Notes: generated by a model from the letters alone, not told the origin. DNA of 64,000 nt from Pogonophryne albipinna (GCA_028583405.1 CM053244.1:3942793-4006792), one strand, 5' to 3'; shown: positions 11,081 through 23,837, counted from the first letter of the stretch. Translations and numbers: made by a program.

Positions 11081-11590
11081 TCACCTGTGCGCCTGTGGCT
11101 GTTGGGGAGTTACTATGATTTGGGCTGGCCTGGGTGCTGCTTCTGTAAGAGGTGCTTGTAGGGTGGGCCCTGGTGTTCCGCTATTTGTTACTGTTCCTGC
11201 TGCTGAGATGAGGACATGGCAAGTCCTTACTAGTCCCTCTAATCTATCTCGCGTATATTGGTGTCCTTTTCTCCCGAACATCCCACACTGTGTGGAATTA
11301 TGTCTTTTTAGTTGTTCCTCTATGTTTTTCTTTCCTTTTTCAAACATTTCCGCTGGACTTTTTCCTCCTATTGACTTCCCTTGTGCATCCACGTGATTCT
11401 GCCTGTATGCCGTCAAGATACCATTATCTGACAAATTGTGGTACACTCGTGCCACCTTTTTCTCCCATTTATTCCAATCCTCTTCCTTCAGATGTTTTCG
11501 TCCTTCCTCTATCCATTTTTTCCATATAACCCCACGGGCTGCTGGAACCAAGAAGCCCTGCTTCCTTTCTCTCTCAAATTCACCTTTCAT
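11081..11590 (-). pseudogene. gag: retroviral gag, matrix-like N-terminal part
   Basis: 169-residue frame, Lys/Glu-rich (MKGEFERERKQGFLVPAARG, WIEEGRKHLKEEDWNKWEKK), the style of a retroviral matrix protein, ending in a Pro/Gln-rich linker (TPQQPQAHR) before tandem stops. I do not see an N-terminal Met-Gly myristoylation signal at this Met, so the true start may lie upstream (to about 11620). It follows the leader and 112-bp repeats and precedes the proline-rich gag segment in the same frame. Homology is inferred from position and composition; I cannot name the closest retrovirus. Confidence 0.55.
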
Positions 11591-11650
11591 TTTTCCTTTC
11601 TTTCTACTTCTCCTATGGTCGCTAGTGTCTTTCCTAGTCTGATACCTCCT

Positions 11651-11986
11651 GGCTGCTAATGACTGTTATTAGGCTGACGCTTTATCTTAGTAACGAGTGT
11701 CACTCCACTAGGTTTATACTGCTCTGGGTAACTGATACGGTGATCAGGTTTACACCATCCCTGGCTGCTAATGACTGTTATTAGGCTGACGCTTTATCTT
11801 AGTAACTAGTGTCACTCCACTAGGTTTATACTGCTCTGGGTAACTGATACGGTGATCAGGTTTACACCATCCCTGGCTGCTAATGACTGTTATTAGGCTG
11901 ACGCTTTATCTTAGTAACTAGTGTCACTCCACTAGGTTTATACTGCTCTGGGTAACTGATACGGTGATCAGGTTTACACCATCCCT
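11651..11986. repeat. three tandem 112-bp repeats in the retroviral leader
   Basis: Units start at 11651, 11763 and 11875 with 'ggctgctaatgactg'. The copies look almost identical; I note an 'aacgagtg' versus 'aactagtg' change in the first. They lie between primer site and gag, where packaging signals usually sit. Confidence 0.9.
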
Positions 11987-12321
11987 TGGACTACGGCGAG
12001 TCCTTATAAATTACGGGTTCCACCCGCTTCTTCTCCCACAAATTTGTTATGCAGTTGCTGAACTTCAAAATAGTTTTTTATCTGTTTTTCTGGTTTGTTT
12101 TATTCGTTTGGTTTATACATTCGTCTTATTTTATCCCGTAGCACAACTCTAAAATTTTGTAATATGTCAATCACACCATTTAGCTGTAACAGGTAGGTGC
12201 TTACCTTGGTTCTGTGTCCTACCCGGGTTTAGCTGTGTTTTGGGGATTTTTGATAAGCCGAAGTTTTCTATTCCGTCCACTCTCAGAAGGTCACCGGTGT
12301 CCAGTTCCTCCTGCTCTGACC

Positions 12322-12339
12322 ATCACGTCGGGGTCACCA
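12322..12339 (-). promoter_or_regulatory. primer binding site, tRNA-Trp
   Basis: The plus strand reads atcacgtcggggtcacca, which equals the last 18 bases (with CCA) of vertebrate tRNA-Trp. On the minus strand this is its exact complement, three bases inside the 5' LTR. This fixes the provirus orientation and the LTR edge. Confidence 0.85.
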
Positions 12340-12342
12340 AGC

Positions 12343-13059
12343 TGTTGGGGTACACAGGACCTAGTCCGTACTCCGCGCAGATCGTTTGGATATGGCCAGA
12401 GCAGGGTCTGGCCCGATGTTCCCGGTGAACCGTTCTTTTCTGGAGAGCAGAGGCAATAGTCTAGAAATAGTCAAACAGTCAAACACCACTGGACTTCGTA
12501 CTCCGATTTGGTTCTGATATTACTTTGGTACTTTAATCACAGTTCAGCAAATACATTCAATTTGATACAATACCACAAAGCGCTTTGGGGACTCCTTGAG
12601 GTCTCACCGTGACAGGTCCGTCAGAGTAAGATCCCAGTTAAAGAGAGCCCCGAGTTATAGAAACATCCTGTTCTTTATAGTTTTTGCTGTGAAGCCCCCA
12701 CCTTTGGTGCTCTCTCTTGGTGTAATGCTGTGAAGCCCCCACCTTTGGTGCTCTCTCTTGGTGTAATCTGCCTTTGCTGCCCAGACTTCGCTCACAAGAC
12801 TGTCCTTGGGAAACGTTGCGCCTGCTTGGTTCTCACAAGACTTTGTGTGAGAACAAATGAGTTCTGCAACCTTGTTGCATTTCAGTTTAGACAGAACAGG
12901 ATGCCTCTGTTCTTAATCTGGTTGACTCATCGTTGTTGTTGCACACAGTATTCACACAGTATATTTCCACTGAGGCTTCTCAATGATTGCAGCATTACAT
13001 TTTAGCTTGTTTTACTATATCTTTACTTCAGTTACTTTTGCCTTATCAATAAACCATCA
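12343..13059 (-). repeat. retroviral 5' LTR
   Basis: 717 bp, TG...CA on the minus strand. TATA-like CTATAAAG at 12673-12680 and ATTAAA at about 12532-12537 on the minus strand give a plausible U3 promoter and R region polyadenylation signal. Same internal 41-bp duplication as the 3' LTR. Confidence 0.9.
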
Positions 13060-13063
13060 CCGC

Positions 13064-14500
13064 CTAACAAATGGAAATTTGATAATAGCTAAATCTGGCA
13101 TAACAAATATTTTTGGGATGAATGTATTTGCATGCATGGTCCTTGTTTATTTAAGACAACGGTAAAATAGACTGCAGTTATCATGTTATTCATTATTACC
13201 ACATAGTCAGGATCACAGCCTGTGGTTGGCCAAAGATATAGTGGGTTTAATATTGGTTGTTTTAGCATTTCAAAACCATGTGGTCCATTTGGAATGGAGT
13301 CAGGCAGCAGCAGTAAATTAAGCAATGCACTTTTTGCATCAAGAACATTATATAAACACTGTAAATTGGCATTGGGCATTTATTCATTCAATAAAAAAAG
13401 TGTGTGAGTCAAATGTATGTTATTCATGTGCTTGTGAAACATTTTGACAATTTGTGGGGTGGGGGTTGTCGAACCCTAACCCTACTTTCCCTTGAGCTAC
13501 CACAATATAAAAACTCCCCACACTTTTCGTGCCAAGAAGATAAACGGGTTCAAAAAGAGCACGGAGCAAACATCTTCACCAAAGCCAATCTGCCTGAATT
13601 ATGGATTTCTTCTTAACAGATCCAAAGCAAGCACCTACAATTAAGTATTTCATTATAAAAGATCAACACTGAAAACACCACAACAACTAAAAACCCACAA
13701 ATGAACCACTGGTTTCTCTGGAACCAAAATGGAAATGACGCCCACCCACAACATTTTGGGGACAAAAACAATCAAACTTAAGCAGAGTGGAACATGTTAT
13801 TTCCCGGGAGCCTTTCCGAGAGCTGTGCAAATGCCATCTTTCTTGTTTCTGTCTTGAGGGATTTAATGCTTCACTGATGTGGGAAAGAACAAGTACCTGA
13901 GTCGAGACAGGTATATAGACAGTTCATGGCCAGGGTTAAAACTGTGATTCAAGTACTACTGTATAAGTAGTGAAATATTATTTGCCCCTGCTATACCTGA
14001 ATCCTGAGGGGATGTTGCAGTCCAACTTAATTTAAATAGCAGAGGACTAGTTTTTTACAGCAATAAATAAGATCATGAAGTCTGTTTGCATGTGGTGTAG
14101 CCCATTGTAATTTTTACTATAAAGTGAATTATGGAAGTTCTTCCGTTACAGGGCAGTGAGCAAATCTTTTGATATCAAGACAATAGCACAAGCTGAAGAG
14201 ACATTCATGTTTTGTTCTTCGCCATAAAATACGTAAGTATATACATGCGTACGTATTTCTGCTGATTTCATTTACACTTCAAGAATTACCAAGTGGTTTA
14301 TATGTGGAGATTATCCTGAACAAAAACGTGTTTAATATCATTAATGTTTGTTGGCCACAAAGCTTAATTTCTGCAATATACGGAAAATCCAATGGGAAAA
14401 TCCTTTAGACGACACAGATATGCCCCAAACTTGGATACAACCGGCACAAACTTTTTTCAAGCTGATTTTTTTCCATTACATCAAAATGATTATACAAACG
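13064..14500. other. gene-free stretch
   Basis: AT-rich, no recognisable gene, no clear terminal repeats. Nothing supported. Confidence 0.4.
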
Positions 14501-14509
14501 TAATGTTTT

Positions 14510-16040
14510 TTTGGGTGGGCCCAGGCCTACCCAGTTTACTCATTGGCCCACCCTGAGAAAGCTTCGGTGTCATTTAAATTTAATTTAATTTTTTATTATT
14601 TTATTATTATTATTAAAAAATGTATTCACCCATTGAGAATATCCAATAATTCAAAGTGAAATTCAAGTGAACAAATATCGAGTTTAATTAATGTTGTATG
14701 TGCTTTGTCCTCTGAACCGAACTCATTTACGGTAAAAACTGATTGTTGGTTCCGGCGCGCGCCATAATAACGTGAGAGAGGCAGAGAGCTGCCTGCAAAA
14801 TAAATGATGGCTCAAAGTTCACTAATGAACTTTGGTTTTAAAACAAAAGCCAGACTCCAAGAAGAGCCCCCACTGCCCTCATCTAGCAGCATGATACGAT
14901 CATTTTCTGATAACGATTAAATAGCCCCGCCTCCCTCTCCCCACCTCTCTCTCCCCACGTCTCCCTCTCCCCACGTCTCCCTCTCCCCACGTCTCCCTCT
15001 CCCCACCTCTCCTGCTGCTGGGCTGTCAGAAGAAAATAATGTTAACGGAAACTCTGCCGCACTGTTTCCTCGCCCCTTGGAAGAGGCGGAGAGGTGGGTG
15101 TTCTTCATCTGCTGGTGGACAGTCCGGAGAGATATACACAGGGTTGGGTTGTAACGGAATACATGTAACGGCGTTACGTAATCAGAATACAAAAATCAAG
15201 TGTATTCAGCTGGCGTTACATTTGAAAAACGAGTAATCTGATTACAGTTACTTTCGTAAACCTGAAGTGAATACATTTTGGAATACTTATTGGAATTATT
15301 GGTGGAAAAGTTTCCTCACAAAATGTAATATTCATTACCGGCAGAACTGTGTGCACGGCGCTGCAGCGTGTCTGTGAGCGAGAGAGAGATGCAGCGTGTC
15401 TGTGAGGCCCCGCCCCCGCACGCAGATGAGAGAGAGAGAGATCTCTTTTAAAATATATTGAAAGTTAGAAACGGAGATGGTTCGATAAAATGTGCAAGAT
15501 AACGTTTATGTAGCATTTCTTTATTGTCGAAATGATGACATTTATAACGGGATCAAATCACAGTGAATGGCCTGCTGCTGCTGAATGCATGGGGCAAGTG
15601 ACTGGAAAAAGTTTTAAAAGTTATTACATCGTTTCAGATAATAAATGATGATGATAATTCATTCTATTTAGGGCGCCTTTCAAAGCACCCAAGGACACCT
15701 TACAATTCATAACATATTCTAAGGAAAGGTTTTAAGACCGTACAAAGAATGCAGTCCGGGTGATGTGTTTTATGTGGGGTGCAGATGAGAGAGCTGTCCA
15801 GAATGACACCAAGATGTTGTGTTTGAGCTCTTGATAAGCCATTAAAACAGTAAAATACGTGTCTCCTGTTCACCAAAACATACCCATCTGTTATGGAAAA
15901 AGAAAGTATTCTAAAAGTATTCTGCCACCGGTACCAACGGGGATTGTTGTTGGCTTCTGATGCGCAGAAGAAAAATCTGGCCCACCCTATTTTTTACAGG
16001 CCCACCCTAAAGTACATTTCTGCCTACGCTACCGATGTAT
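14510..16040. repeat. cluster of nested MITE fragments
   Basis: Left part has 'gggtgggcccaggcctaccc' near 14513; right part has 'ggcccaccctaaagta' and 'ctgcctacgctac' near 16000-16032, the latter like a hAT end of the CAGTRGCGTAGGCAG type. Inside are a 16-bp tandem repeat (14929-15011), a fragment of the 16940-17692 MITE in reverse (about 14885-15125), and a 'gggttgggttgtaacgg' MITE-like block from about 15140. Individual ends and target duplications are not resolved. Confidence 0.4.
14929..15011. repeat. 16-bp tandem repeat (ctccctctccccacgt)
   Basis: About five pyrimidine-rich copies, some diverged, within the nested MITE fragment. Confidence 0.8.
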
Positions 16041-16939
16041 ATACAGTTCAAGATTCAAGGTTGAGCGATATATAATCAGCCATGTTGAAGTTTGCTTATC
16101 AGCTATATAATATAGGGTTCAGTTGAAGTTCATACCTAACAAATGTCTGAAAGTGTTCTCCCCCCTCACCTCCTTTCTACAAAGCACACTTTAATTTGTG
16201 TGTTCGCCTTTAGCAACAATTGAACCGCATTCAGTGGCTCTTGACATTTCAAATGCATTTATTTTATTCTATTCAACTGACATTTCAACTCTGTAAATCC
16301 TTTCAGATCTTGTCCTTACCTTTTGAATAAAAAACAACAGCAACTTGTTCTAGCTCCCATAACTTCGACTGTTAATAGGCTATGTACTTGAACTTCCTAA
16401 GTTTCAGCTGAGATGTTTAACAGACTTTGTAAAGATTTTCTTGAAAGAATGTAGTCTCATTTGCTAGTTTCAGGTCTTCTTGAATGTTCATTATGTATAT
16501 GATGGTCATGAAGAGTTAAATAGACGCTAAGGTATGGTACATATTATCATTTTAACCCTTTCATAATGATATTTTCAGTTCATGGAATTATGGTAACAAT
16601 GTTGGCTTACATTTAGTTGTACTCCACTGCACTCTCCGGACATTTCTGGTTCCATAAAGAAGATAGTGGCAAAAAAAATGGGGATGACCAAAACTCGAGG
16701 CCTGAAAACATAGACAAACCAAGACAATTGATATTTAGACCATTTTATTTCCCTCAATCTAGGACCACTTTGATATAAATAGAATGTAATGACATTCAAG
16801 CTCAAAGGAAAACATTGTGTCATCCACTAGAAAGAAACACATCTTCTAAATACAATACATGCACTGAAGCTGGCCTTTTTCCTTGTTAGATAATGTTCTA
16901 AATCTAAGACACGATTGGAACAGCAGCTTATGTCTCGTA

Positions 16940-17692
16940 GGGGCCGGCCCCACGAGGACGCAAACGCAAAAAAGGCTTCCGTCCACACGCAACAGACACC
17001 GGAAAGTGTCTGTTCACACGAGACAGCTCTGTTTAGCTCCAACCGCTGGAAACGCTGTAGTAGATATGCCAGGCCTGTAAGTGGCGCTGCTGCCGCCACA
17101 AAATACACCAAAAGCAGCGAAGAAGACCCCGGAGCATGGTTGCCATGGTTGCCCTTCTGTTTATTCTCCGCGGTGGACGACGTGTGGTCCTGCTCTCTCC
17201 GGTAGTCCACCAGCAGATGACGAACACCCACCTCTCGCCTCTTCCAAGGGACGAGGGGACCGTGCAGCAGAGTTTCCGTTAACATTTTTTTCCGCCGGTC
17301 AACATGTCCGTTAAAGTTTAAATCTTCCGTACAAAATTAGAAAAGTGCCGGTCAGGTCTTCTTTGTTATTTATTGAGCTTTAAAACAAATTGATAACGAC
17401 TGTTCTCTGTATAATAATATAAGAATAATAAACGGCCCAGCAGCAGCAGGAGACATGGGGAGAGGGAGGCGGGGCTAATTCATCGTTATCAGAAAATGAT
17501 CGTATAGAGGCGATTACACGGAGCCCTTTGACCCCCAAGAGCGCTCCGTTTGCAGATCTATCCACCTTGGGACCCGTTATCGTTTGCGGGGTCCGTTTCT
17601 ATCGTTTTGTTACGGCCTCGTGAAAACGAAAGGGCTATACGCAAGACAAACTATGCGGATACAACCCGTTTCGTCCTCGTGGGACCGCAGCC
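16940..17692. mobile_element. MITE with CCCACGAGGACG terminal repeats
   Basis: Ends are inverted repeats: 'ggggccggccccacgagg' on the left and, reversed, 'ggctgcggtcccacgagg' on the right, continuing into 'acgNaaacg'. The next bases are GTA on the left and TTA on the right, so a 3-bp TTA duplication with one change is possible (Harbinger-like), but this is weak. An internal segment (about 17195-17515) is repeated in reverse at about 14885-15125. No transposase frame seen. Confidence 0.6.
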
Positions 17693-19030
17693 TTAATTAT
17701 GCAGTAAACCAATTACAAGACTGCTTGTGTTAGTAAAATAAATTTCATGCCGTCCTTGCCTCTGGTGATATGCAAAATGCAATCATTAATAATTCAAGTT
17801 ATTTACTGTTCGTGTGTAGCATAAAATTGAAATGTATTCCGAGTAATAATCCCAAATTTTGAATGCACACTAATCCAAACTGAAAATCTAAGAAACATGC
17901 CAGTACTGGACTATCGAGAGTAAAGAGACCACAGATATAGTCTTTGGTACCAGAAATTAGGACATGTACATTAAACTACACTACCAGATATATCACTAAA
18001 GGATTTAATACTTTTTTTTTTTTACTACGGTCATCTCTGAGGGTGCTCCAACAAAATATACTCTGAAATGTTGCCCTGTAGTTTCAATTGCTGAATCGGA
18101 TCCAAGTGCCTTTAAAATAATTACTGTGGCATCCAGTTATAGTGGGCAGGTATCTTGTATATAGGTATATGTACAGAAAGACACCCATGCTTACATGGTA
18201 GAATATTGTTTTGTTTTTTTTAAAGCCCAAATTCCATAAAACACCGGTGTGGTGCAGATACAAACTGAGAGGGGATATTAAACGTGGCTAACGATTGTCT
18301 GTGGATGTGGGCTTATCCAGGCCAGTGTGACATCTTTGCATTCCTATCTGCCACCCACACATACATGTATGGATACCTGTGATTGAGTCTGTACATATGT
18401 TGATGTGTGTGCAATATGGGAACGCCATTATCTTTCACACTACAAACCAATTTCAACCAATAAGACACCGTAGAGTGAGATGAAGCGTTCTATTTCCATC
18501 CGCCTTGAAAACACAAACAGTCTCTCTTCCACAAACACATCACATTTAATTTCACATGCACACACAAGCTCACACACTCTTCAAGGTCAGAATGTAAAGC
18601 AAAGCAATGAGGTGTTTCACTGTGCCATCTGCCTGCCTCATATATACATACGTCTCACTTATTGTTGCATTCTGCGGCCCTATCTCAAGTGTTTTTGGCT
18701 GCCATTGGACCTCACACTCTTTGTATTGTTTCGTTGTGATTTCTGTTCTTCGTTTTGGCATGGAGACAGAATTGCATTTTTAATGTCTCATGTTATAGTG
18801 CTCCTTTTAACGCTTGCTCCATATTTTTAGTTAGGTATTTCACCGATTAGCTGGCTTCTAGTGTTTTGTTTTTTTACATACTTCCTATGAAGATCGCGAC
18901 CTATCTAGTTACATTTTCAGTGGGATGTTTCTTCCCGATTTTATATCAAAATCCCAGTAATGCTTTTTGAATGGTTAGAGCTGATGTGGAACAGTGATAA
19001 GGAAAACACGCTTTATACTTGTCCGGGTCT
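17693..19030. other. gene-free stretch
   Basis: AT-rich sequence without recognisable exons, terminal repeats or RNA genes. Open frames here look like chance. Confidence 0.4.
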
Positions 19031-19038
19031 CTTTACGG

Positions 19039-19343
19039 CAGTGTTTCTCAAACGTTTTCATACCAAGGACCACTTAACCAATAAAAAAAACACTCGTGGA
19101 CCACCTCACTCCACAAATATCGAAAATCACATTACATTACAAATCGCCTGAAAATGGTACAAACAAGTGTGTTGAAGGTGTTGCGCTGGGCTATATCATG
19201 CAATTGAAAGTGAAACTTAAACTCGCTCCATTGCGGAGATATTTCTGCAAAACTCAAATGTATTTATTTATTATATACTCACGGACCACTAGGGGTGCTC
19301 ACGGACCACCAGTGGTCCGCGGACCACACTTTGAGAAGCACTG
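19039..19343. mobile_element. hAT MITE
   Basis: 305-bp element with ends CAGTGTTTCTCAAA / TTTGAGAAGCACTG and a perfect 8-bp duplication CTTTACGG (19031-19038 and 19344-19351). Internal repeated 'ggaccac' motifs. Non-coding. Confidence 0.9.
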
Positions 19344-19351
19344 CTTTACGG

Positions 19352-21120
19352 CAAAGGGATATTCTCCCAAAATGTATGGGGCAGGGTATCAAAAACGGAC
19401 GTCCATAGTGGGTTTATAGAGGCGTGATTCCCTTTCTGTCAAAGAAATGATATCAGTCTTCAGGGCAGGAACTCTAAGGCCGGACACAGAGAAACAGAAG
19501 AACCTGACAGCTGGAGAATCAAGTGGATATGTTTATGTCCTACAGCCAAATCGATGCCTGCACAGCTGAGCTGGTGGAATGGACACTGTTCATGGATTTG
19601 CTCCCGGCAGCAGGCGCTCACGGCTTCAATTCGATATTTCATAGTTTAGTGGAGTTTTCTCAGAGTTACTTTAAGTTAGCCTGGGTAAAACATGCTTTTT
19701 TCTATACTACAATCTTTTTGATTAAAGGAAATGGTTGAGGCAGGATTAGTCATTCTCTATGTGGTGTGTTCTTTTCACACTGTCAGCTTTGCCATGTGTG
19801 AAACATGCTGTATGTGAATTTAAAAGACATTAAATAAGCAAATGGAAACCGAGGAAGAACTAATGTCGCCAGCCTGAGGTTAATCAGAAGAACTGAACAA
19901 CAGCAGGGGGAACTACACACTCTTTCATTATAATCCAAACTGCATTCACCAAGTACTCCATGACCTCCATAACCTCATGACCTCCACCTACAGGACATCA
20001 ACTATTATACCAACAACTGGACCATCATTTTTTATCTTAGCATGTACACAAATAGCAGTTTCCAAAAATTAACCATACCATATAAAGCAATTACTAAACC
20101 CTACCACACACAACTTGTGTTACGTGCTCCCCTCCTTGGGTCCTTCTCACTTCGGTTAAATGAATTCCTTGCCTCCCTCACTTGCGTCGTTTCCCTGCAT
20201 CTAGTCCCTCCCACCAGGGAAGCATGGAGAGACGCAAGGAAACCACGAGAAGCAGGGAAATGAGTTTTAAGAGCAATGGGACGTCCTTTCCTCCGGAGCG
20301 TCCGTTTGTGATGACGCCGCACAGCTGATCGTCTGACAGCAGTTCTGTCCCCGTTATTTTCACACACACCCCCGCCCCCCCCCCCCCCCCCGCCTCTGTT
20401 AGCACACATTTACTGACACAAACATTTGTATCATCTGTTGTAGACCCAAATACATTAAATAAGAACTCATTCTCAAAAAAGATAAACGCCATTCTTAAAA
20501 TGTATAAACGAACAATAGTTAGATTAATATTGATTAGAGCACAATAGAAATAAAATAATTGAGAGAAGAAAGAGAGATATGTTATCTATCAAAACCCAGT
20601 TAGATTAACATTCATTGGATTGCACACTTTGTTTGTTTGTGTGGATATGTAGCACATTAACATTTTAATAGCACTTAATGACTGACTGAATGGAAATGAC
20701 GATAAATGAAAATGTAAAACGAAAAAAGCGATCATGAAAATGTTTCCAATAAATGAATAAAATGATTTGTGACCACTTAGTTGTTCAGATATGAAACATG
20801 AATTGAAACAAAACACGGTATAAACTGAGGAGTGACTCCCGTGAGGTTCATGTGTTTTCTTCACTCTGCTCTCATGTCAAGAAGCATCAGATCAGTGCAT
20901 GCACTGCATCGTCCAATCAGTGAGCGATACACAGTAAGGGGCTGGGAGAGTGTCTGAGGATTTCATCGGAGGATGGTCTGATGGTTCCTCGGTTATCGCT
21001 CCTCCATTATCGCTCCTCGGTCCTCCGGCAAAAATAAGAGCCATGGGACGCTACTCAAGATGGCGCAGACAAATCAACTTCCGGTGAGACCGAGACCGAG
21101 GAGCGAGGAAATGAGAAATA
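19352..21120. other. gene-free stretch with low-complexity tract
   Basis: Contains a poly-C run at about 20368-20391. Sequence around 20960-21115 has repeated 'atcgctcctc' and 'gaccgag' phrases suggesting repeat debris. No coding region recognised. Confidence 0.35.
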
Positions 21121-21129
21121 AGAGAAGTG

Positions 21130-21648
21130 AGAAGGGCCCCTTGTCTTCTTTCCCTCTCCCTATTGAGCAGGTGCACCTAATCTGCCCCTGGCTCCGCCTC
21201 TGCCCAGGTGTTCCCAATTCCACTCATTCACGGGAATAAAAGAAAAGCTGGGGGAGAAGGATGTCTCGCCCTTTCTGACGCTGGAAAACACTCTTCTGTA
21301 GTTGGGCTTGAGCGATACTGTGTCTTGTCGATTCTTTTTAGCCTGGAGAACCTGGTAGTCCAGTTTTCGCGGCTTTCTTTATTTCCTTAGGGCATACGCC
21401 TGACTTTTAGTTAGGGGGGAGCTCTGGGTCCCTACGGCCCATGGTGCGGCTGGCTCGGGCTCCCTCCATCCTGTCGTTCTTTCTGGCCAGTCCTCCAGAC
21501 CTTTTTCATTTCTAGTTTGGATTGTTGTAAGAAGACCGTTCAATTAAAGTAAATGGTCGATACTAAGTATACTGGTTGTTGCGTGTATTTTCATGTTGCG
21601 GGTCTCAGCGCGAGCCACTACAGCTGTGTAGAAGCTGTGGCCGTAACA
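21130..21648 (+). repeat. possible LTR fragment ending CCGTAACA
   Basis: Contains 'aggtgcacctaatctgcccc' and 'caggtgttcccaattcca', an 'aataaaag' TATA-like motif near 21234, and ends at gccgtaaca, the style of fish gypsy LTR 3' ends. The expected TGTTACGG start is not found, so it is truncated or wrongly bounded. Confidence 0.35.
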
Positions 21649-23002
21649 ACTACTAAAAATAGTGAGAACGATAATTTACATATAGTGAGGATGTTGTGAT
21701 GTAATCTGAATGAAGCTGTCTCTTTAGTGTAGCAGAAAGGGTTTTTCGAATATTCCGCTATTACAAGTTGGTTCTACGACATGAAAACCTTAGTATTTTG
21801 CCCCACTGGTGAATGTCTAAAGCAGACACACTTTTTTGGCTGGTGAGCTACTTTTGAAATGACCATCTCACCGAGGTCTACCAACCAAAAATAAAATCCC
21901 AAATTGCAAGGGTTGCTGAATAACACGTTTTATTTATACATGGGATAATAGGGCTGCAACAAACGACTCATTTGATAATCGATTAATGAAACGATTAATC
22001 GACTATTCTGACTATTACTGTATGCCTTGCACAATTTCTCAAACGCTCTTCTTTAGCGCTTGTTGGAACAAACACAGTAGTGGTGGCTTAAAGCCCACCT
22101 CTGCTCCGCGCCGTCCGTTAGATGAGCCTGGTCAGATTTAATAAGAGAAGGAGTTCAAAACACCGGCATAAAAGTTATAACAATAATCTGATTTTAATGG
22201 TAAAAAACACAATACGAAATACAGAGTGCCCTGTAACAGAGCACTCCGGGCTCCCCGCTCCACTGCCGTGCGATACAGGTATCGGGACCAGCCAGTCAGA
22301 AACAGGGGGCATTTTGCATGAATAAACAACAGTATATATGGACATTTTTGGGGCGGCGATGTGGGTCGGCTCTTCCGTCCCATTTTACTCCTAAGTGAAG
22401 CGTGAGAGCCTCGGAACTAGTCAAGGTCAGAATCACTTTTTATCTTCCACCTAACTTCACTCCTTTACTTTCCCAGGGAAGATTTCACACAAACTATTCT
22501 TTCCCAAACAATCAAACATTGTACATGGATATATTGGTGCTTGAGATTATACTGGCCCCAGGAAGAACCTTGAATAAGAACATGTGCATGTGCTGGTGGG
22601 GGGGAAAGTGTATGTGTATGTGTGTGCTGATATCTGGGTCAGTGAGTGTATGTGAGAAGGGTTATATATATATATAGGATTACTTTAAAACAGTCCCAAA
22701 TAATACATGTTCACTTTAATACAGTTTAGAACAATATCTGTTTGCTTTACCATCAACTTTTAGATTTAGCTTGAGGTTGTTTTAGGCATGTGGAAACTAA
22801 CAATGAAGACAAAGATGATGAATACTTGATTCAAAAATACATATATTATTAAATTAACTTAACAAATTGTGAACACAACTAACATTGCTTTTTATTTAAA
22901 TTAATTAAATAATATTTCACATCAAAAGAAACAACAATGTTTTAACAAATCGTATTAAATAATCTGATGACAGAACTGTAAACAGAATAGCTGAAACTTT
23001 AA

Positions 23003-23780
23003 AGGTCCCATGTCATGGCCATTTCCACTGATCATAATTCCATTGTTGAGGTCTACTAGAATATAATTATACTGTGCAATTTTCCAAACTCACATTGGTT
23101 TCGCATACAGCATCTCTGTAAAGTATGTGTATTCACTCTCTCCACTAAACGGCTCGTTGCAGCTCTTGCCCCCCCCCTCCCCCTCCCTGTGAGCCCAGTG
23201 TGCTCTGATTGGTCGGGACGTTGTGAATCGCGCTGAGCTCCGTGGAGGTGTGGTTTCCTTGTTTAGCGATACACAGCGAAACACAGCCAAACTCATCCTG
23301 AGCACACACAAAGTCACAGCCGAAGTAAAAACAATAAGTGTGGCTTGATATTGAGTAAGAAAAAGGTTGATAAACGCTGTGAGAATGGGTCTGCAGAGAG
23401 AATTTCGCCGCGATCCCAACTGTCTGTTATCAGCCTACAGCCAGGGAGGAGAAATCAGGAGAGCTGCATGCACTGAGTGTGGGAGGAAGTCCGTGGATTG
23501 GTCAATTTGGACCAATCAGCGGGGGCTTAACGTAACGGCTCCACGGATTGGTCCATTTCGTTCCGGGGACGACATGACATCATGATGTACCTGGAAGAAT
23601 CAAATGGACAGTGACGTATCTCCAACGAGGCGTTTTGGGGAGGTATTTTCTGTTTTAGAGTTTTACTCGCTACATGGTGTACTTTGAGGGTTTTGACTCT
23701 GCACACCATTTACATGCATAAAAACCTTCATAACACACAAGGGGACGGGTAATAACCGGAAAAGCATGACATGGGACCTT
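23003..23780. mobile_element. TTAA-type MITE (AGGTCCCATGTCATG ends)
   Basis: 778-bp element with perfect 15-bp ends AGGTCCCATGTCATG / CATGACATGGGACCT, flanked by TTAA (22999-23002 and 23781-23784). Copy B of the host hAT has the uninterrupted site with a single TTAA at 32373-32376, so the insertion is proven within the window. Non-coding. Confidence 0.9.
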
Positions 23781-23837
23781 TAACAAAATAAATAACTCAG
23801 TTTCCTCTAATCATTAACCCATGTTTGTATAATTGAG

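Larger units (their letters stand above)
8057..13059 (-). mobile_element. class I endogenous retrovirus, internally deleted provirus
   Basis: Provirus on the minus strand, about 5.0 kb, flanked by a 4-bp duplication CCGC (8053-8056 and 13060-13063). Order in its own direction: 5' LTR (12343-13059), tRNA-Trp primer site, leader with three 112-bp repeats, gag matrix-like frame, gag fused to integrase, truncated env, polypurine tract, 3' LTR (8057-8776). Capsid, nucleocapsid, protease, reverse transcriptase, RNase H, the integrase N-terminus and the env transmembrane subunit are missing, so it cannot be autonomous. The integrase C-terminus and env style fit gamma/epsilon-like fish retroviruses. 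The LTRs differ, as far as I can compare, by a 3-base indel only, so the insertion is young. A 4-bp duplication is usual for gammaretroviruses. Confidence 0.9.
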
